The notes: a model not told the origin generated them from the sequence alone. A stretch of DNA of 64,000 bases from Zygnema cylindricum (GCA_037447655.1 JBBHKE010000190.1:1-64000), one strand, 5' to 3'. Positions 10,541 through 22,973 are shown, numbered from the stretch's first letter. Program-made: numbers and translations.

Positions 10541-13334
10541 AGAAGGGAAGGATTTGCAGGAAGGTTTTTACGGAAACCGAATTAGGGTTTCCATGCGACA
10601 CTACGTACGCTGGTTTTTATATGTATTACAAGTAACATCATAGGAGAGGATTCTGTACAGCTTTTTTTTGGGCCGACACTTTTGACGGATTATAGGAGAT
10701 GATAAACATGTATTACGATTTATTATTAGTATTATCATTTAGTACTATTATTTACTAGGGTAAGTGGTAAGAGGTTCGCTTAGATGTATGTAATGTCAGG
10801 GAATTCCTTTCGAGGTGGGAGGCGGGAAAATTGTTTGCAATAAACGATCTGCGGAGAAGCTTCCGTGATCTTGCAGGCAGCCAGAGGCGGGTTAGGGAGA
10901 GCGCAGTAGTGATTGCAAGGCGCCATGTGTCACCTTCTTGTTGGAAGGTGACAGGTGGCAAGGTCACTAGAGTGTAGCGGGTTCTAAAGGGTTAATAGTA
11001 TGGGGGAAATATAGAGAGGGAGGGCTATTGATTCGAGCATTTAGGTTTAGAAATATTGAATGCACACAAACAGTGCTACTTTTGTACGCCTATTTCAATT
11101 GGATATGGAAATCAAAGAATAATTTTTTATATGTGACTTTGGTGGATGATGTTTGTCCTTTTGTCCACAAATGAAAAGTTTTGCTTGTTTGTTTTTAAAT
11201 TGGTAGGTTAGACTCACTCAATTGTTAGGGATAAAGTTCTGGAGGATACTGCTTATGGTATTCAGTATGTCAGAAAATAGTTGCTGTATTTGTGAAGCTG
11301 GAAAGTTTTCTTATGTGAAGTTGGAATTTTTTTGCTGTCTTTGAGATTTTACCAATGGTATTCCCTGTACACTGCATTTTTACATATCCCTTTTTTACAC
11401 GTTTGTTGCCTGTAAAACCTCTTCCTATGTGATGACTCCTGTAACTAAGTTGACTCCTAGCAATGTCAGTTACTGCAGATGTATCTCGTCCAAAAAATAG
11501 TTTTTACTTTTCATGAGCTTTTTAGGGTGTGGATAGCATTGGTCCTCCTGTACGGTTGGTAGTCTCTTTATGTCTGAAACTTTTCCCCTTTGTACCCAGA
11601 TGGTTTTTTCAATTCAGAAGTTAGCAATAAAGATTTTTCCAGTCTCTGCAGCCATCACTATCGTTGGCCAAGGACTGCTTCTGGCCAGAAATTGCAGTAA
11701 CAACATTGGAAAATGTATTGAACATAGAAGTCATGTATGGTAGATTCAGGATCAATATCAGGACTTGGTTTTGTTTAGGTTTTATTAGTTGATGTTGGGA
11801 GGTAGGTGGTTTAGTTCAGATTCAGAGTTGGCTATTTTGTTTTTGTTTTTTGTTGTTGTCCTTTTCTGCGTCCTTTGAACCTGTTGCCTTATATTTGTTA
11901 GTTACCTAGTTCCTCTTCCTCTCTCTGTGTTTTCTCTTTTTAGTTAGTTTGACTCCGTACGTGTTCTTGGTTTCGTTTTGGCTTATCTTCCCTTTGTTTC
12001 CATGACACTCGTTTTACGAAACTTTTACGAAACTATCTGGAATTATTAGTAAATGCTTATCATTATTGGCTACAATCCCGTCAACTGGCAGTAATGCCAG
12101 TAATAGTGAATGTGTGGAAACCCTAACAGTAAAGTATTTTGTTAAAAGGAACTAGTTAGGTTACTGAAGGGCAAACCCTTAGCGTGAATGTGAAGTGTGG
12201 TGATCTGCGAATGTCTCTATACCATAGGGGAGAGGCAAAATTTACTGTGTATATGATAAGTTTTCGTAGTAGAGAATAATAAGCTAATTCTGAGTACATG
12301 GAAACAAAGGAAAGGAAAAGCCAAAACGAATCTGGAAAAACGAACGCGGGAGTAAAAGAAATGAATTAAAACATACTGGAAAAAAAAAACAAAAGGGATG
12401 ATAGGGAGAGGGGCTCCTCAAAAATCATCTATCACAAAAACGGAGGACGATTCGAAGTTCTATATCAACGTTGGTCTTGGAGTGGAATAACTCTGGAAAT
12501 GGATATCGTAACACTATATCTAGTAGGATGATTGTTCAACAAAGCTCGTTCGTCAATCATTTAGAGAGCTTAGTTTCGTGTGGATTGCCACTCCCCTCAT
12601 GTGGAAACAAGCCGTTTGTAAAAGCTTTGAGAGGGATGTTTCTTGTAAACTTTATAGATAGGCTACAATGCGCACGGCTATTAGTGACGGTAAGAGTAAT
12701 TTGGGCGCAATTTGTTTTGGCCAAAAATCAATAGGATATTCATACAACAATTTTTGCATGAGTGGCATGAAAGTTGCAATGTCTCTACAATAAATTAGTA
12801 TTACACACTCTAATATTGAATTTACACTTAAAAATCATTTCACATAGGAATAGGAAGTGTAATTGGTCAAGCACGAAGGACAAACACCATAGTCCTGTTT
12901 TGCTAATTTTTAAGCTTCTCAATTTGGCGGGTTGAATTGCCAGTTGTAGCTTTTGTTGGCCGACAACAAGTTGTGGGGTGAGATCTGTGTTTGTGTGCCT
13001 CCGAAGTCACTAATTTCCTGCATATACTTTGTTACCTTCTCTTAAATGACGCAGTGAAGACTTATCGAATGCGCGAATGCACAATAGCGGTAAGTATTTG
13101 GAGTACACGGGAATGAAAGAAATGAAAGAGGGGTAAGATGCGGCTTCGTCGTGAACCAAGAATATAGAAAATGATAATGACGACGACGACGAGGATGGTG
13201 ATGATCACCACCGATATCACAGTCATCCTCATTATCGTATTTACAGATCATGATTTAGCAATAAGACACCAACTGCGGCAAGTCACCTGCCATTGATTTT
13301 ACATCCATTTGGAATCAAGATAAATAGAGTGAAC
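10541..13334. other. 3' flank of pyrophosphatase gene and long intergenic stretch
   Basis: The first few hundred bases are presumably the 3' UTR. The rest is AT-rich with no recognised gene. The 87-residue plus frame at 12471-12734 and the minus frame at 13042-13251 have no recognisable features. A (GAC)n/(GAT)n-rich patch lies near 13165-13205. Confidence 0.5.
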
Positions 13335-14317
13335 CCTTTGCTTGAAACCACCAAAATAGAAACTTAAATAGTCGAAAATTAAATAGTTGACTTCTCATTT
13401 AAGAGTGATAAAGTTTCATAATGACTATGATGATGGTGATGACAGTCATGTCTGACCGAGTTCCAAGATATGACATTGGCATTAAGTACAAGAATGTACA
13501 TTTCAATGGTTCCACCGAGTAACCTTGGCTTGGTGAACAAAATGTAGAATACAATTTCAACTTAAAACATAAAAACAATACATTCCAACATTTTTTTAAA
13601 TACCGCATTCAGATGTTGCGAGACGTTCGCACAGGTCAGGCACAAAGTTCTCATTGGCTGATCACAACGGCCAAAAATAGACGACTCAACCTCCAATTTT
13701 AACGGTATCGATAAAAAAAAAACGTCATTGAGAACGCAGGATGGTAAACCATCGGAGTACATAGAAACGGAAAGGAAGGATAAACAAAGGCTCAATGATT
13801 GGTAAAGCAGGCGGAAATCTGGACGACCTATCATTATATGACGCGTGTATCCGAAGAAAAATTCAAAAACAACACTCGAAAAAACCAAACTATCTGTCAA
13901 ATTTTCTGTGGACCTTTTTGTCACTAAAAGCAGGCAGATGATTCGCCTAATTTTGGGAATTGGTCGCAAAAATAAATTAGACGCGTAAAGTACAGTAGAC
14001 TTGAAAAAGACCACTGTCGCATATTTTCTTTTCTTTTCGCTGTTTGTACCGGCGACGTGACGAGATGACATGAACGGTAATAAATGTGAAACGTGTCATG
14101 AAATGAGCCCATCGAGTCATCGCCCAAAACGGGCATTTTTTTGATGCGTAAATGGGACCAATGGGGGGGGGCCCCCGACCTCGAGGGCTCCGCTTCATCA
14201 GGAGCCAGAAGTTGGTCGTTACAACTTACAAGGATCTTTTCAAATGATTGGAATATGAAGCCGTCAGATCCGTCTAAATCCTACGGTGATAAACGGCCCA
14301 ATCATTTAAAAAAAGAT
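13335..14317. repeat. Dispersed repeat of about 1 kb, copy 1
   Basis: From CCCTTTGCTTGAAACCACC to the CCAATCATTTAAAAAA segment this closely matches 23571-24556 in the same orientation, with small indels. No terminal inverted repeats or target duplications were found at the outer ends, so the element class is unknown. An internal inverted pair, AAATGATTGG and CCAATCATTT, brackets about 80 bp at the right end and could be a small nested element. The minus frame 13562-14071 is partly preserved in copy 2 (23977-24177) but shows no known domain. Confidence 0.75.
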
Positions 14318-14831
14318 TTGAAAGGACTACTTTGGCCCTTGATGGAGCAGTGGTCTTCGCTACTAATTCTAAATACCGATGGTCGGTGTAGTGCGCTACA
14401 GCACTGTACTTTACGAATCAGCAGAGAGATCCGATGGGATCGTACGGAATCCCTAACATACGAAACCGTAGGTCCGCCGACATATTTACTTCTCCAAATC
14501 CCAAAAAGTCTAACTTACTGGGAGGCGGCGCCTCACCAAGGCTTAAGTCAAAACGACGACGAATCCTGGACGTTCAAATGGATGAATCTCGAGTCCGGTT
14601 GTACAAACTGTCGGCTTACAGGACTGTCTGAGTACGGATATTTGTCTTGGCGCGCAAAGCACACTCTACGACGTAAGGAACAAAAGTCTCGGGACACTAA
14701 ATTACTGTAGATGGCTCTGACTCTTTCTCCCCACCTCTCGCACTCTACTCACTCCCTCTCCCTGTCCCTCTCCCTCTCCCTCTCACTCTCCCCTCCCCCC
14801 CCCTCTCTCTCCCTTCTCACCCCTCCCAACC

Positions 14832-15214
14832 ATGACCTCCTAAACAATTCAAATACTTCTTGCCACGTGTCTTTTGTCCGCATTCGTCACCACATCCTAC
14901 GGTAGATATGTGATCGTGGGAGATCCTAAAGCCAAAGACGGATCTTCGTGGACCCACAAGGTGGTGAACTACACGACATGGATGAAGAAGAATCCTCTGT
15001 ACGTGGGAGATATCGCCGTTTTTAAATACGCCCGGAAACGTCATTTGGTCGGTTTACTACCCGACAAAAATTCGTACACCAAGTGCTCCTAAAAGAATGT
15101 GAAGTTTATCGGAAGCGACACGGCGGGTGTCGGGAAGGGTTTCTATGTGACAGTTACGAGCAAGCCAAAGTATATAGGGTGTATGATATTCGGACATTGT
15201 CAAGCCGGACAAAA
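14832..15214 (+). pseudogene. Phytocyanin (stellacyanin-like cupredoxin) with two in-frame TAA codons
   Basis: Phytocyanins are plant-specific secreted blue-copper proteins at the cell surface. One reading frame (14832 onward) gives a hydrophobic leader ILLATCLLSAFVTT, then YVIVGD, YTTWMKKN, YVGDIAVFKY, RHLVG, CMIFGHCQAGQK. These are the cupredoxin core with all four apparent copper ligands: His in RHLVG, Cys in GCMIF, His in GHC and axial Gln in AGQK, which is the stellacyanin type. The frame is cut by TAA at 14841-14843, right after Met-Thr-Ser, and by TAA at 15090-15092 after YTKCS. Both stops sit in TCC-TAA-A. The homologous sequence ends at AAG followed by GTAGATGG, a plausible donor. 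A downstream exon or glycolipid-anchor tail was not found. A pyrimidine-rich tract (14715-14830) precedes the ATG. Called a pseudogene, although sequence error is possible. Confidence 0.75.
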
Positions 15215-15349
15215 GGTAGATGGCTTTTTTATGCAACTCTGTTTTTGGTTTATAAGAATAGTTTTTCTAGTAGGTTGGTTTTTTTCTTTTTTTATGGATT
15301 TTTTATGTGTGGTTGGTTTATTTGGGTACAAATTACTGCGTGGAATTAT

Positions 15350-15510
15350 TGCACTTAACGCCAGATTACACATACTGCCAACTTACACATAATGCCAAAC
15401 TAGATATACTGCCTAATTACACAGAATGCCAAATGACACAGACTGCCAAATCACATATGATGCTAAACTACATATAATGCCAAATTACAAATAATGCCAA
15501 ATTACAAGTG
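15350..15510. repeat. 17-bp minisatellite, about eight or nine units
   Basis: Diverged tandem units of the form TACACATAATGCCAAAT follow one another without spacers; nearly all are 17 bp. It lies about 140 bp after the recognisable phytocyanin sequence, within its possible intron or 3' region. Confidence 0.8.
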
Positions 15511-16640
15511 GATGAGGTTGGTTCATTGGTTTCTAGTGGTGGAGATGGGATTGCAGCATATTTTTTTATTTTTTTTGTGAGGAAAGGTTTTTTGATGATA
15601 CTATTTCTATTTTTGTTGGTTGCAACTCTCTTCTATAGTTCGTTTGTTTTTATCTTTTTTCTTTTTTCAACATGTGAAAGTAGTATGGGCACAAAATAAT
15701 TAACATTTTTTCTAAAGAATGTTAAACCTTTTGGAGTTATTCTATTGTAAATTTCGCATAGTTTTTTGCGATTTTGGTGGTACATTCTCAAACTTGAAAA
15801 GTTAGGTTATCCTCAACTTTTGTCTTTTTGTGGTTGTTCTCAAACTTTTGTTACTTGATTTTCTATCTTTGCAGTACAATTCTGGTTTAAATGTTAAAAA
15901 ATGAAATGTGAAGGGACGGGGGGTTCCAAGGGAAACTTCCCATTTCCAAGTTGAAAGAAAATGGATGTGCGAATATCACAAAATGACAAATCGAATAATA
16001 ATATGTGACTATTGAGAGTGCATTGTAGATTTTTGTTTTGTTCTTCTACATTTGTAATTTTAGGATCCTTAACCAGTGCAACATTGACGAAGATGTTGTA
16101 AAATTTACAACCTTAGATTATTTATGTTTTGGTAACGTACCATCTTTATCGTTTATGTTTCGATAATGTACCATTTTATTGTTTATGTTTTTGTAATATA
16201 CCATTTTTATTGTTATTGTCGTTTATGTTTCGGTAATATAACATTTTTATTGTTTGTATTTTAGCAATATAGTATTTTTATGGTTTACCAGTTTCCTATT
16301 ATTGCTCGTAAAAGAGGTTTCTAGATGTGGAGTCAATAGGAATAGTTTTTGTACCATTTTGGTAAACAGATGGGTGGGTTGATGTAGCAATTAAAACTCA
16401 TTTTATGATTTTTACTATTGTTGTTAGCTGTCAACGTCTACAATTTGTGATAATGCACGTTTTTTTTTGTAAATGCTTGTGACGTCGCATGTCTTTTTGT
16501 GACATTGTAAACGTACCCCCTTCCAGCCTGTGTTATTTCATGGTTGAAGAAGATGTGCTTTCCATTTGCGTGTCCTGCCCTGTCGACGCGAAATGATATC
16601 GCAATCTTGAGATTCCTCCAAAAAAAATCCATACAAGACG
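15511..16640. other. AT-rich intergenic stretch
   Basis: No gene recognised. Around 16130-16275 a loose repeat of the type TTTATGTTTYGGTAATATACCATTTTTATTG occurs four or five times, a degenerate tandem repeat of roughly 35 bp. Confidence 0.5.
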
Positions 16641-16644
16641 CAAA

Positions 16645-17400
16645 TGGACAAAATAAATCAAATTGTGCACTTCTCCTTGCCAAACTAAACGCAAAAGGAC
16701 AAAAAACATAGATATTATTATACTTTTCATCTTCGCTTGAAATCGTTTGAAATTTTTCAATTTTTTGGACAAGTGCCAATATGTGTTTCTATTTGTTTAG
16801 CGGTGATAATTTAATTGAAAACACATCGCCCATGTGTTTTAAAATAAAGTTTTAAGTGACGTTTCTTGACGTGGTCGCGGGTCGAAAAACACAAGACGAG
16901 AACATGTAGTACATTCTAAGTTCGACGAAAATGCAAATTATGTACTTTGCCTTGTCGTACCTGAACGCAAACGGACAAAACATAGCGAATCGTGTACTTT
17001 TCGTTGTCGCTTGAATTCGTTTGAAATTTTTGAAAAATTCCTACACGTGCGAATATGTGCTCCTATTTTTTTAGCGAAAATACTTTGTTTGAAAACACAT
17101 CGCCCAAGTGTTTTAAGGAAAAGTTTGAGGATGACGTTTCTTGTCGTGGCCGTGGGTCGAAAAACGCCAAACGACAACATGTAGTACATTCTAAGGTCGA
17201 CGATGACGCAAAATGTACATCTCCTTTAATCGATTTTCTGTACGGTTGAAACTTACGCGGTACGGCGCTAAGTTTTTGAGGACAATGATAGAAAAAACCC
17301 TTACTTTGGCACATGGAGACTCACCCTTAAGCGGTGCGGCGCTAAATTTTAAAGGAAAAAGACAAAAAAAATCACTTACTTTGGCACATGGAGACATACC
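16645..17400. repeat. Two nested tandem duplications (about 276 bp and about 80 bp)
   Basis: The segment containing AACATGTAGTACATTCTAAG at 16901 recurs at 17177, a period of 276 bp. The match extends over the preceding two hundred bases with substitutions. Immediately downstream (about 17250-17400) two units of about 80 bp share ACTTTGGCACATGGAGAC. Related sequence occurs at about 58190-58400, so this belongs to a dispersed family. The minus-strand frames here are not preserved between copies. Confidence 0.65.
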
Positions 17401-17654
17401 CTAAGAATCTCGCGTCCTTTTGTCGTTCGGTGAACGGATAGTTTTGTTAGTTTGGTATGGCGTTCACAGTTGACGACCCTAAAGAATCTTCCGTAAAGAT
17501 GTTTTTCTTGTTTAAAAAAAAAAGTGGTACGGGCTTGTACGAAACGGTATGGCCCTCGGTAAACAACCCTACTTTTTTATTAATGGAAGTCCGCCCTAAA
17601 TGGTGATGTACCTCGAGAGTTATCTCACTCCGTTGATAATTTTTCCGCCTTCTA

Positions 17655-18330
17655 GAAGCTTCGGCCATGGCTGCCTGCTAGGGTTTTTCGACCTTCCCAT
17701 CGTCTATCCAACGTCAAATTTGGCATGCGGATACTCTTCGGAACGTATTTTTCAAGACCTTTCTGCTGATAGAAAATCAGCTCCATCTGCTCTTTCGTCT
17801 TTCCCTAATCGGAGTAGTTAATTTCGGTCGTTTTCCTCTTTCATTTTTGTGGCCATTTCTTGCAAACAATACCGCCTAAATTGGCATGCCATTAGCCAAC
17901 GATCAGAGTTTTCGCAGTTAATGCCTTTTTTCCGTCATACTAAGTTCGTATTGAGGAGAAATAACTTTAAGTCACTTCCTCCTGCAGTTTTTTGACCTTA
18001 TCTGACCTTATCTTCGCATATCTGGCGCCAAAAAGTATTTTTCAGGAAACTTTATTTTTGTGGACAAGCTAGCTGCATCCGTTCTTTCATATTTTTAATA
18101 ATCGGCTTTGCCACTTTCGGTCGATTTCCTACAAATAACAAGAAATTTTTGGCCGACGGCCTTTTAAAACCTTTGACCATGGCTTTTTGCTAGAGTTTCA
18201 TGATCTCCCCTTCTTGTATATGGTGCAAAATTTGGCGTGCTAGTACTCTCCCGAAGTTAATCTAAAGAAATCATCCACGACTTTTTCCGATTATTTTTCT
18301 TCTGTCGCTCAAGAGGCTTTTTTTTTTCAC
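17655..18330. repeat. Diverged monomers upstream of retrotransposon copy A
   Basis: Three related segments begin near 17665, 17983 and 18178. They share fragments such as CCATGGCT...TGCTAG, AATTTGGC and GTATTTTTCA. They directly precede the first open frame of copy A, as 5' UTR promoter monomers do in some non-LTR retrotransposons. That interpretation is inference and the repeat is strongly diverged. Confidence 0.4.
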
Positions 18331-18439
18331 TTTTCTTTCACCTCCTCCGATTCACCGAGGGGACCAAACCAAGCACATTCTGCACTGCCACCAAGCGTGC
18401 AACAGTACAAGTGATCGCCATCCACTGGCTCCCACTCTT

Positions 18440-21400
18440 ATGGCCCCTCACAAGCGGCGGGCGTCACGCTCCCCGTCGTCGTCTTCTTCGGATCATGCTC
18501 GACCACGGTTGAATACCTCAGATGAGACCCTTAACCTTAACCCTCCGTCGCCTACCTCCCAGAGTACCACTTTCCCCCTTCCACTGTACAATTACCCCCA
18601 CACAGGGTTCCCTCCACCATTCCTAACCCTTGTACACATCCTCCGGAGGCCACACCACCAATACTTTCTATAAAACCTATTCAATCCCCATCTTTAAGTA
18701 AAGAGCCTCCCCTTCTCATTGGTGCCCCTTACTGTCCACCCCACTTTCGAAGCATTCTCAACCAACGCATTCCACCCCTCTTTCACAACCACCTTCGGAG
18801 CATTCCCAGCCAATGCATTCCATCCCTCTTTCACAACCACCTTCGTTACCTCGATCGTCAAGTTTTGGTTCACCTAGGGTACCCTGTCCTAAGTGTGGAA
18901 GGTTATATGTGGCGCGTGGCGGTTTGTCGAGGCATTTGAAGTCATGTCCTCTGACTCCTAAGGGTATCCAACCTCCAAACAAGAGTCACCCTTCTCCACC
19001 AATTGTTCGCCATCAACCATCTCCGACTGATTGGCAATATGTTCGGCGCCTCAACGTTCTTGGGTGTTACCATTTGGGCTATCCACGCCCTCGATTGTAC
19101 ACTCGTACCACGAGCAATCTTCGTGATTCTATCCTAGCGGCTCTTCGACTCCCTTTAGCCTTATTGGCTGAAGACATCGCCAACGACGCGGCGTGGCACT
19201 TACTCCTTTGGTTTCCTCTTTGGGTTTTGGATTTGCCTTCAAAGGGGGGTGCGAGCGGGGCTCGTGAGACAAAAGCTCATTGCCAACGATTTTTGAGGGG
19301 GGATTGGGAGTCATTGCAATAGGAGCACACGGATTGTGCCATAGGTATTTCCATGTCCCCTCCCAAGCGTCATGCCCATTACCAGGCTCCACGGCGAGAC
19401 TACACCGAGCTGTCCATCTTGGTCATTCTGGAGAGTTTTCTCGAGATGCTCGTGCTCTTAGACCGTTCACCCTATCTCCATCTTTAGAGGCAACGGTTGA
19501 AGCTTTGCGTTTGCTCCATCCTCGTGCCCGTGACGAGCTCCTTCCTATCATTGAGGTGCATGATCCACTCGAGTTTTTTGACTTGGAGCGAGAAGCTTTT
19601 ACAAAAGCTTTGATTCGGTCTCCTCATCTTTCAGCTGGAGGCCCATATGGCATGGTTTACGAACTCTTGCGGGATGTATTTCCCCTTGAGACCCTTTCTC
19701 AAGGTTTTGACGTTCTTTTTAAAGTGGCTTCTGGGGTGGCTCGGGGGCACGTCCCTCATCATGTTGTACCTCTTCTCTCTGCGGCACGTCTTGTAGCTGT
19801 TTCGAAACCTGAGGGCGACATTCACCCTATTGCTATTGGAGAAGTTTTGTACCATTTGGTGCTTTGTGCGATGTGTAATCAATTTCAAGGGGCCTTCCAT
19901 GACCATTTTACACAACATCAGTTTGGACTTGCTACTAGCGAGGGTTGTGAGGCAGTTGTTTATGGCATTCGTGCTCTTCTGGATCTTCATCCAGATTGTG
20001 TGACCCTTCAAGTGGATATTGCCAACGCATTTAACACAGACAATCGCAATGTTATCTTTCGAGAATTAAGGCATGCACCATCGCCGATTAACCATATTTT
20101 CCCTTTTGTGTGTGCCTTTTATTCTCGTCCAAGCCCCCTCATCTTTCCTCTAGGCGGTCCGTTTGGTGATGTTGCCACCTTAAAAATATGCGACTGGCAC
20201 TCGCCAAGGTGATCCTTTGGGGGCACCCCTTTTTGCGTTGGCTCACCTTCAAGCATTACGTGACTCTAATGCGGCTTTTCCTCGTTGTTTATTCCCTTCA
20301 ATTATGGATGATACGCATATTGTCGGGCCCCGAGACCAAATTTTGTCTACCTTCGCCCATTTCGCAGAGCAACTTTCTAAGATCGGCTTATCAGTTAAGC
20401 CATCTAAGCGTGTGGCGTGGTGCCCCCAAGGCTTACCTTCCGACTACCCTGTCCCTATGGCTTTTCGAATTGCGTCTTCGATGGAGGGAATTAAGCTTTA
20501 GGATCCAGTATTGGAACCCCATCATTTGTTAACCAAGTTGTTACTGATGCTTTGTTGGAGGACCTCTCCCACTCGAATGACCTTCCTAAGCTCTTCGACT
20601 CCCAAGTGGCTTTCGCAATCCTCACCCGTTGTTTTGCTCAATGTCCGTTATATCTCGCGCGGACAGTCCCACCAACGGCTCTGTTTTTGTCTTCTTTGAA
20701 AGACTTTGACGACAAACCTTTTAGCGTGCTTCACCACATCGTTGGGCATGGGATTTTTGATCGGCTGGAAGGCTCATTTGCCCGCCAACAAGCAACTCTC
20801 CCTATTTCTAATGGCGGCTTAGGTTTGATTCCTGTGGCTAGCGGTGCTCCAGCAACCTATTTGGGTAGTTTGGCTTTGGTGGCATTTTCCATCACCTCTC
20901 GCTTTATCCTCAATGACGTTGCAATTCTAGCTCAGGTGGTCCCTAAGGTGGAGGAAAAGCTTTTTTCTTTTCATGAGGCCCTTCTCTCTGCGCGTGCACT
21001 GCTCCCGCCTAATGCACGAAACCAGGTTCCACCTTTTCAAACTCTTATTTCGCACAACAACTTCCATCTCCAATAGCGCCTAACTGAGCAATTGGCAGTC
21101 GCTGAATTCCATAACCTTTTGAACGCGCTACCTTCTGCTCAATCGCGTGCTCGTCTGCGTTCGTGTTCTTGAAGGGTTGGTGCGTGGTTGCAAGCCACGC
21201 CGATTTTTTCGACACTTCGTTTGACTTCGGATCAATTCACATCTGTCGTACCTCTACGCTTGGTTTTGCCGCACCCTGCTCTTCTTGAGCGACCCGATTG
21301 TGTTTGTAATCAACCTATCGACCTAGACGGAATTCATCTACTACATTGCTCTTGGGGCGGTGAACGTACTGTTGCGTAGACTCAATTGGTGCAATTGGCA

Positions 21401-21935
21401 ATGAAGCAGGTTACATCGTGAGGCGCGAAGTTTCTCATCTACTTCCTCCTCGCTCCCAATCTAACGGCCTTCGAAGTCCTCGGGTTGACATGGTTTTCCT
21501 CCATGGTGCTGGGAGGACTTTGGGTGATGTCGTACTCACGGATCCGACTAAGACCCACGCTTCTTCTCGCGCAGCGGTGCATACAGGCGTGGCGGCTCGG
21601 GACGCAACAACTTTTAAGGAAAATGATTATGCTCACCGAGACCCAGCGGACCAATTTGTGCCGCTTGCTGCATAAATTTTCGGTACTTCGGACAAGTCTT
21701 TTGATGATTTCCTAAGTAACATTGCAAAGAAGACATTTGATTTTCGGGGTTCAGGGAGCCCTCCTCCGAGCCTTCTTTTTGCTTTTTACTGTCAACAAGT
21801 ATCAGTAGCTCTTCAACGAGCGCAAGCTGCGGCCCTTCTACGACGGAGCACGGTTGAGGACGACAGGCGTGGCCACCCAGATCTTCCATCACGAGATCCA
21901 ATCCACATCCACGATCTTCGGGGGTGTGGGGTTTA
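18440..21935 (+). mobile_element. RLE-type (R2-like) non-LTR retrotransposon, copy A, degenerate
   Basis: One broken polyprotein read across shifting frames. The N-terminal part (18813-19322) has a C2H2-like finger CPKCGRLY...HLKSC, then PRPRLYTR. Reverse transcriptase lies at 19280-20501 with motif A LQVDIANAFNT, motif B RQGDPLGAPLFALAH and motif C IMDDTHIVGP. A C-terminal domain (21188-21675) has a C-x-C...H...C knuckle (CVCNQP...IHLLHC) followed by VDMVFL...GDVVLTDPT, resembling the restriction-like endonuclease of R2-type elements. Several frameshifts and stops (for example near 20200, 20500 and 21380) show it is dead. It represents a subfamily distinct from copies B, C and D. Short 3' sequence runs on to the Copia insertion at 22087. 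Confidence 0.8.
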
Positions 21936-22086
21936 GTTGGTTAGGGTTGTATAGTCAATTTATATATTGTCATCTTTAGTAAATTTGTTTGTTTTTTGCA
22001 GTTTTTCTAGTTAGATTTGGTGATTTCACATGTTTTCGTTTCCTTAGTTTCCTTTGGCTATTTTTCAACACTAAGTGTGTTTTCCC

Positions 22087-22973
22087 TGAAATTCTGTGGT
22101 CTCCATTGACCCACAGAATGAGCAGCCTATGTAAAGCCTCTAGGATAATATTTGCCCCTTCTACTTTCCCGCTGAATACGCGCCGCCTAGGCACACAAAT
22201 ATTCTGACCACTCTCACCCTTGTGAGGACAAGACTCCCCTGAGTCAAACGCAAAAAGAATCGATGAATTTGCTCACCCGAGCAGTAAGTTATGGCTAGTC
22301 AAAGATGACCTTTATAGTTACAAGCTCTCTTAGGGAGAGAGGTACCTCAATATTACTAAGTCTCGGTCTACCTACTCACGACTACCTACTACTAAACCCT
22401 AGTCCAATAGGAACACTATATAGTACAAGAAGGTACAATGGGCGATGTACTTATTGTACGACCATTGTACGACAAGGTCTACAAGGTGACACCTGTCAAA
22501 TCGGAAGCCATGGTTCCTCCTCCCATCTTCTCCGGTATCAAATAATGTGGCGCCACGTGGCACCACGTGACGCTATCGTATGCCGCCAAAAATCTCACTT
22601 CGCGTGGCGGCTATAATGCCGGCCGTCCGATCAAAACATATTTTACACGGTTCAGATTCGCGTACATGCAGAAATTGCTCCTTTTGGTTAGTCTGCTGTT
22701 AATTAGCTGCTTTGTTAATGTTTATATATTTATGAAACCCGTCACGTATATCGTTTCCTAACGCCTTAATGGTTAAGGCGTTAAGCTATAGGGAATCTAG
22801 AGGTCTCAGGTTTAAACCTAGACCTAGGCATCATTTTAGCAAAATACCCATTACTTCAAAAACTGCCACTTTCTAAATATGGCGGCAGCCATGGCGCGCC
22901 TTTGGTCCTCACTCTCTTTCTTTAAAGCGAAACTAAAATAGGGAAGTGAACTATTAATTACCTCTTTTCAACA
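22087..22973 (-). mobile_element. LTR of a Copia element
   Basis: In minus orientation it starts TGTTGAAAAGAGG directly after a polypurine stretch AAGGGGAG and ends CAGAATTTCA. It aligns with the solo LTR at 2008-2963. In plus orientation it contains TGGTTAAGGCG (22770-22780, an exact match to the Pol III A-box consensus) and GGTTTAAACC (22809-22818, a one-mismatch B box). An 11-bp perfect inverted repeat (22759-22769/22773-22783) overlaps the A box. Confidence 0.75.

Noticed and set aside
14711-14905. 64-residue open frame rich in Ser-Leu repeats
   Set aside because: It is a translation of the pyrimidine-rich leader and is out of frame with the phytocyanin domain.
14832-15214. Alternative genetic code with TAA as sense
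   Set aside because: The pyrophosphatase ends in TAA at a sensible position, and the RHM and helicase genes contain no internal TAA in frame. One broken gene is not evidence for recoding.
15350-15510. CRISPR-like array
   Set aside because: Repeats are contiguous 17-bp units without spacers and the genome is eukaryotic.
22305-22761. Plus-strand open frames of 103 and 64 residues
   Set aside because: They lie inside the Copia LTR and are not conserved in the second LTR at 2008-2963.
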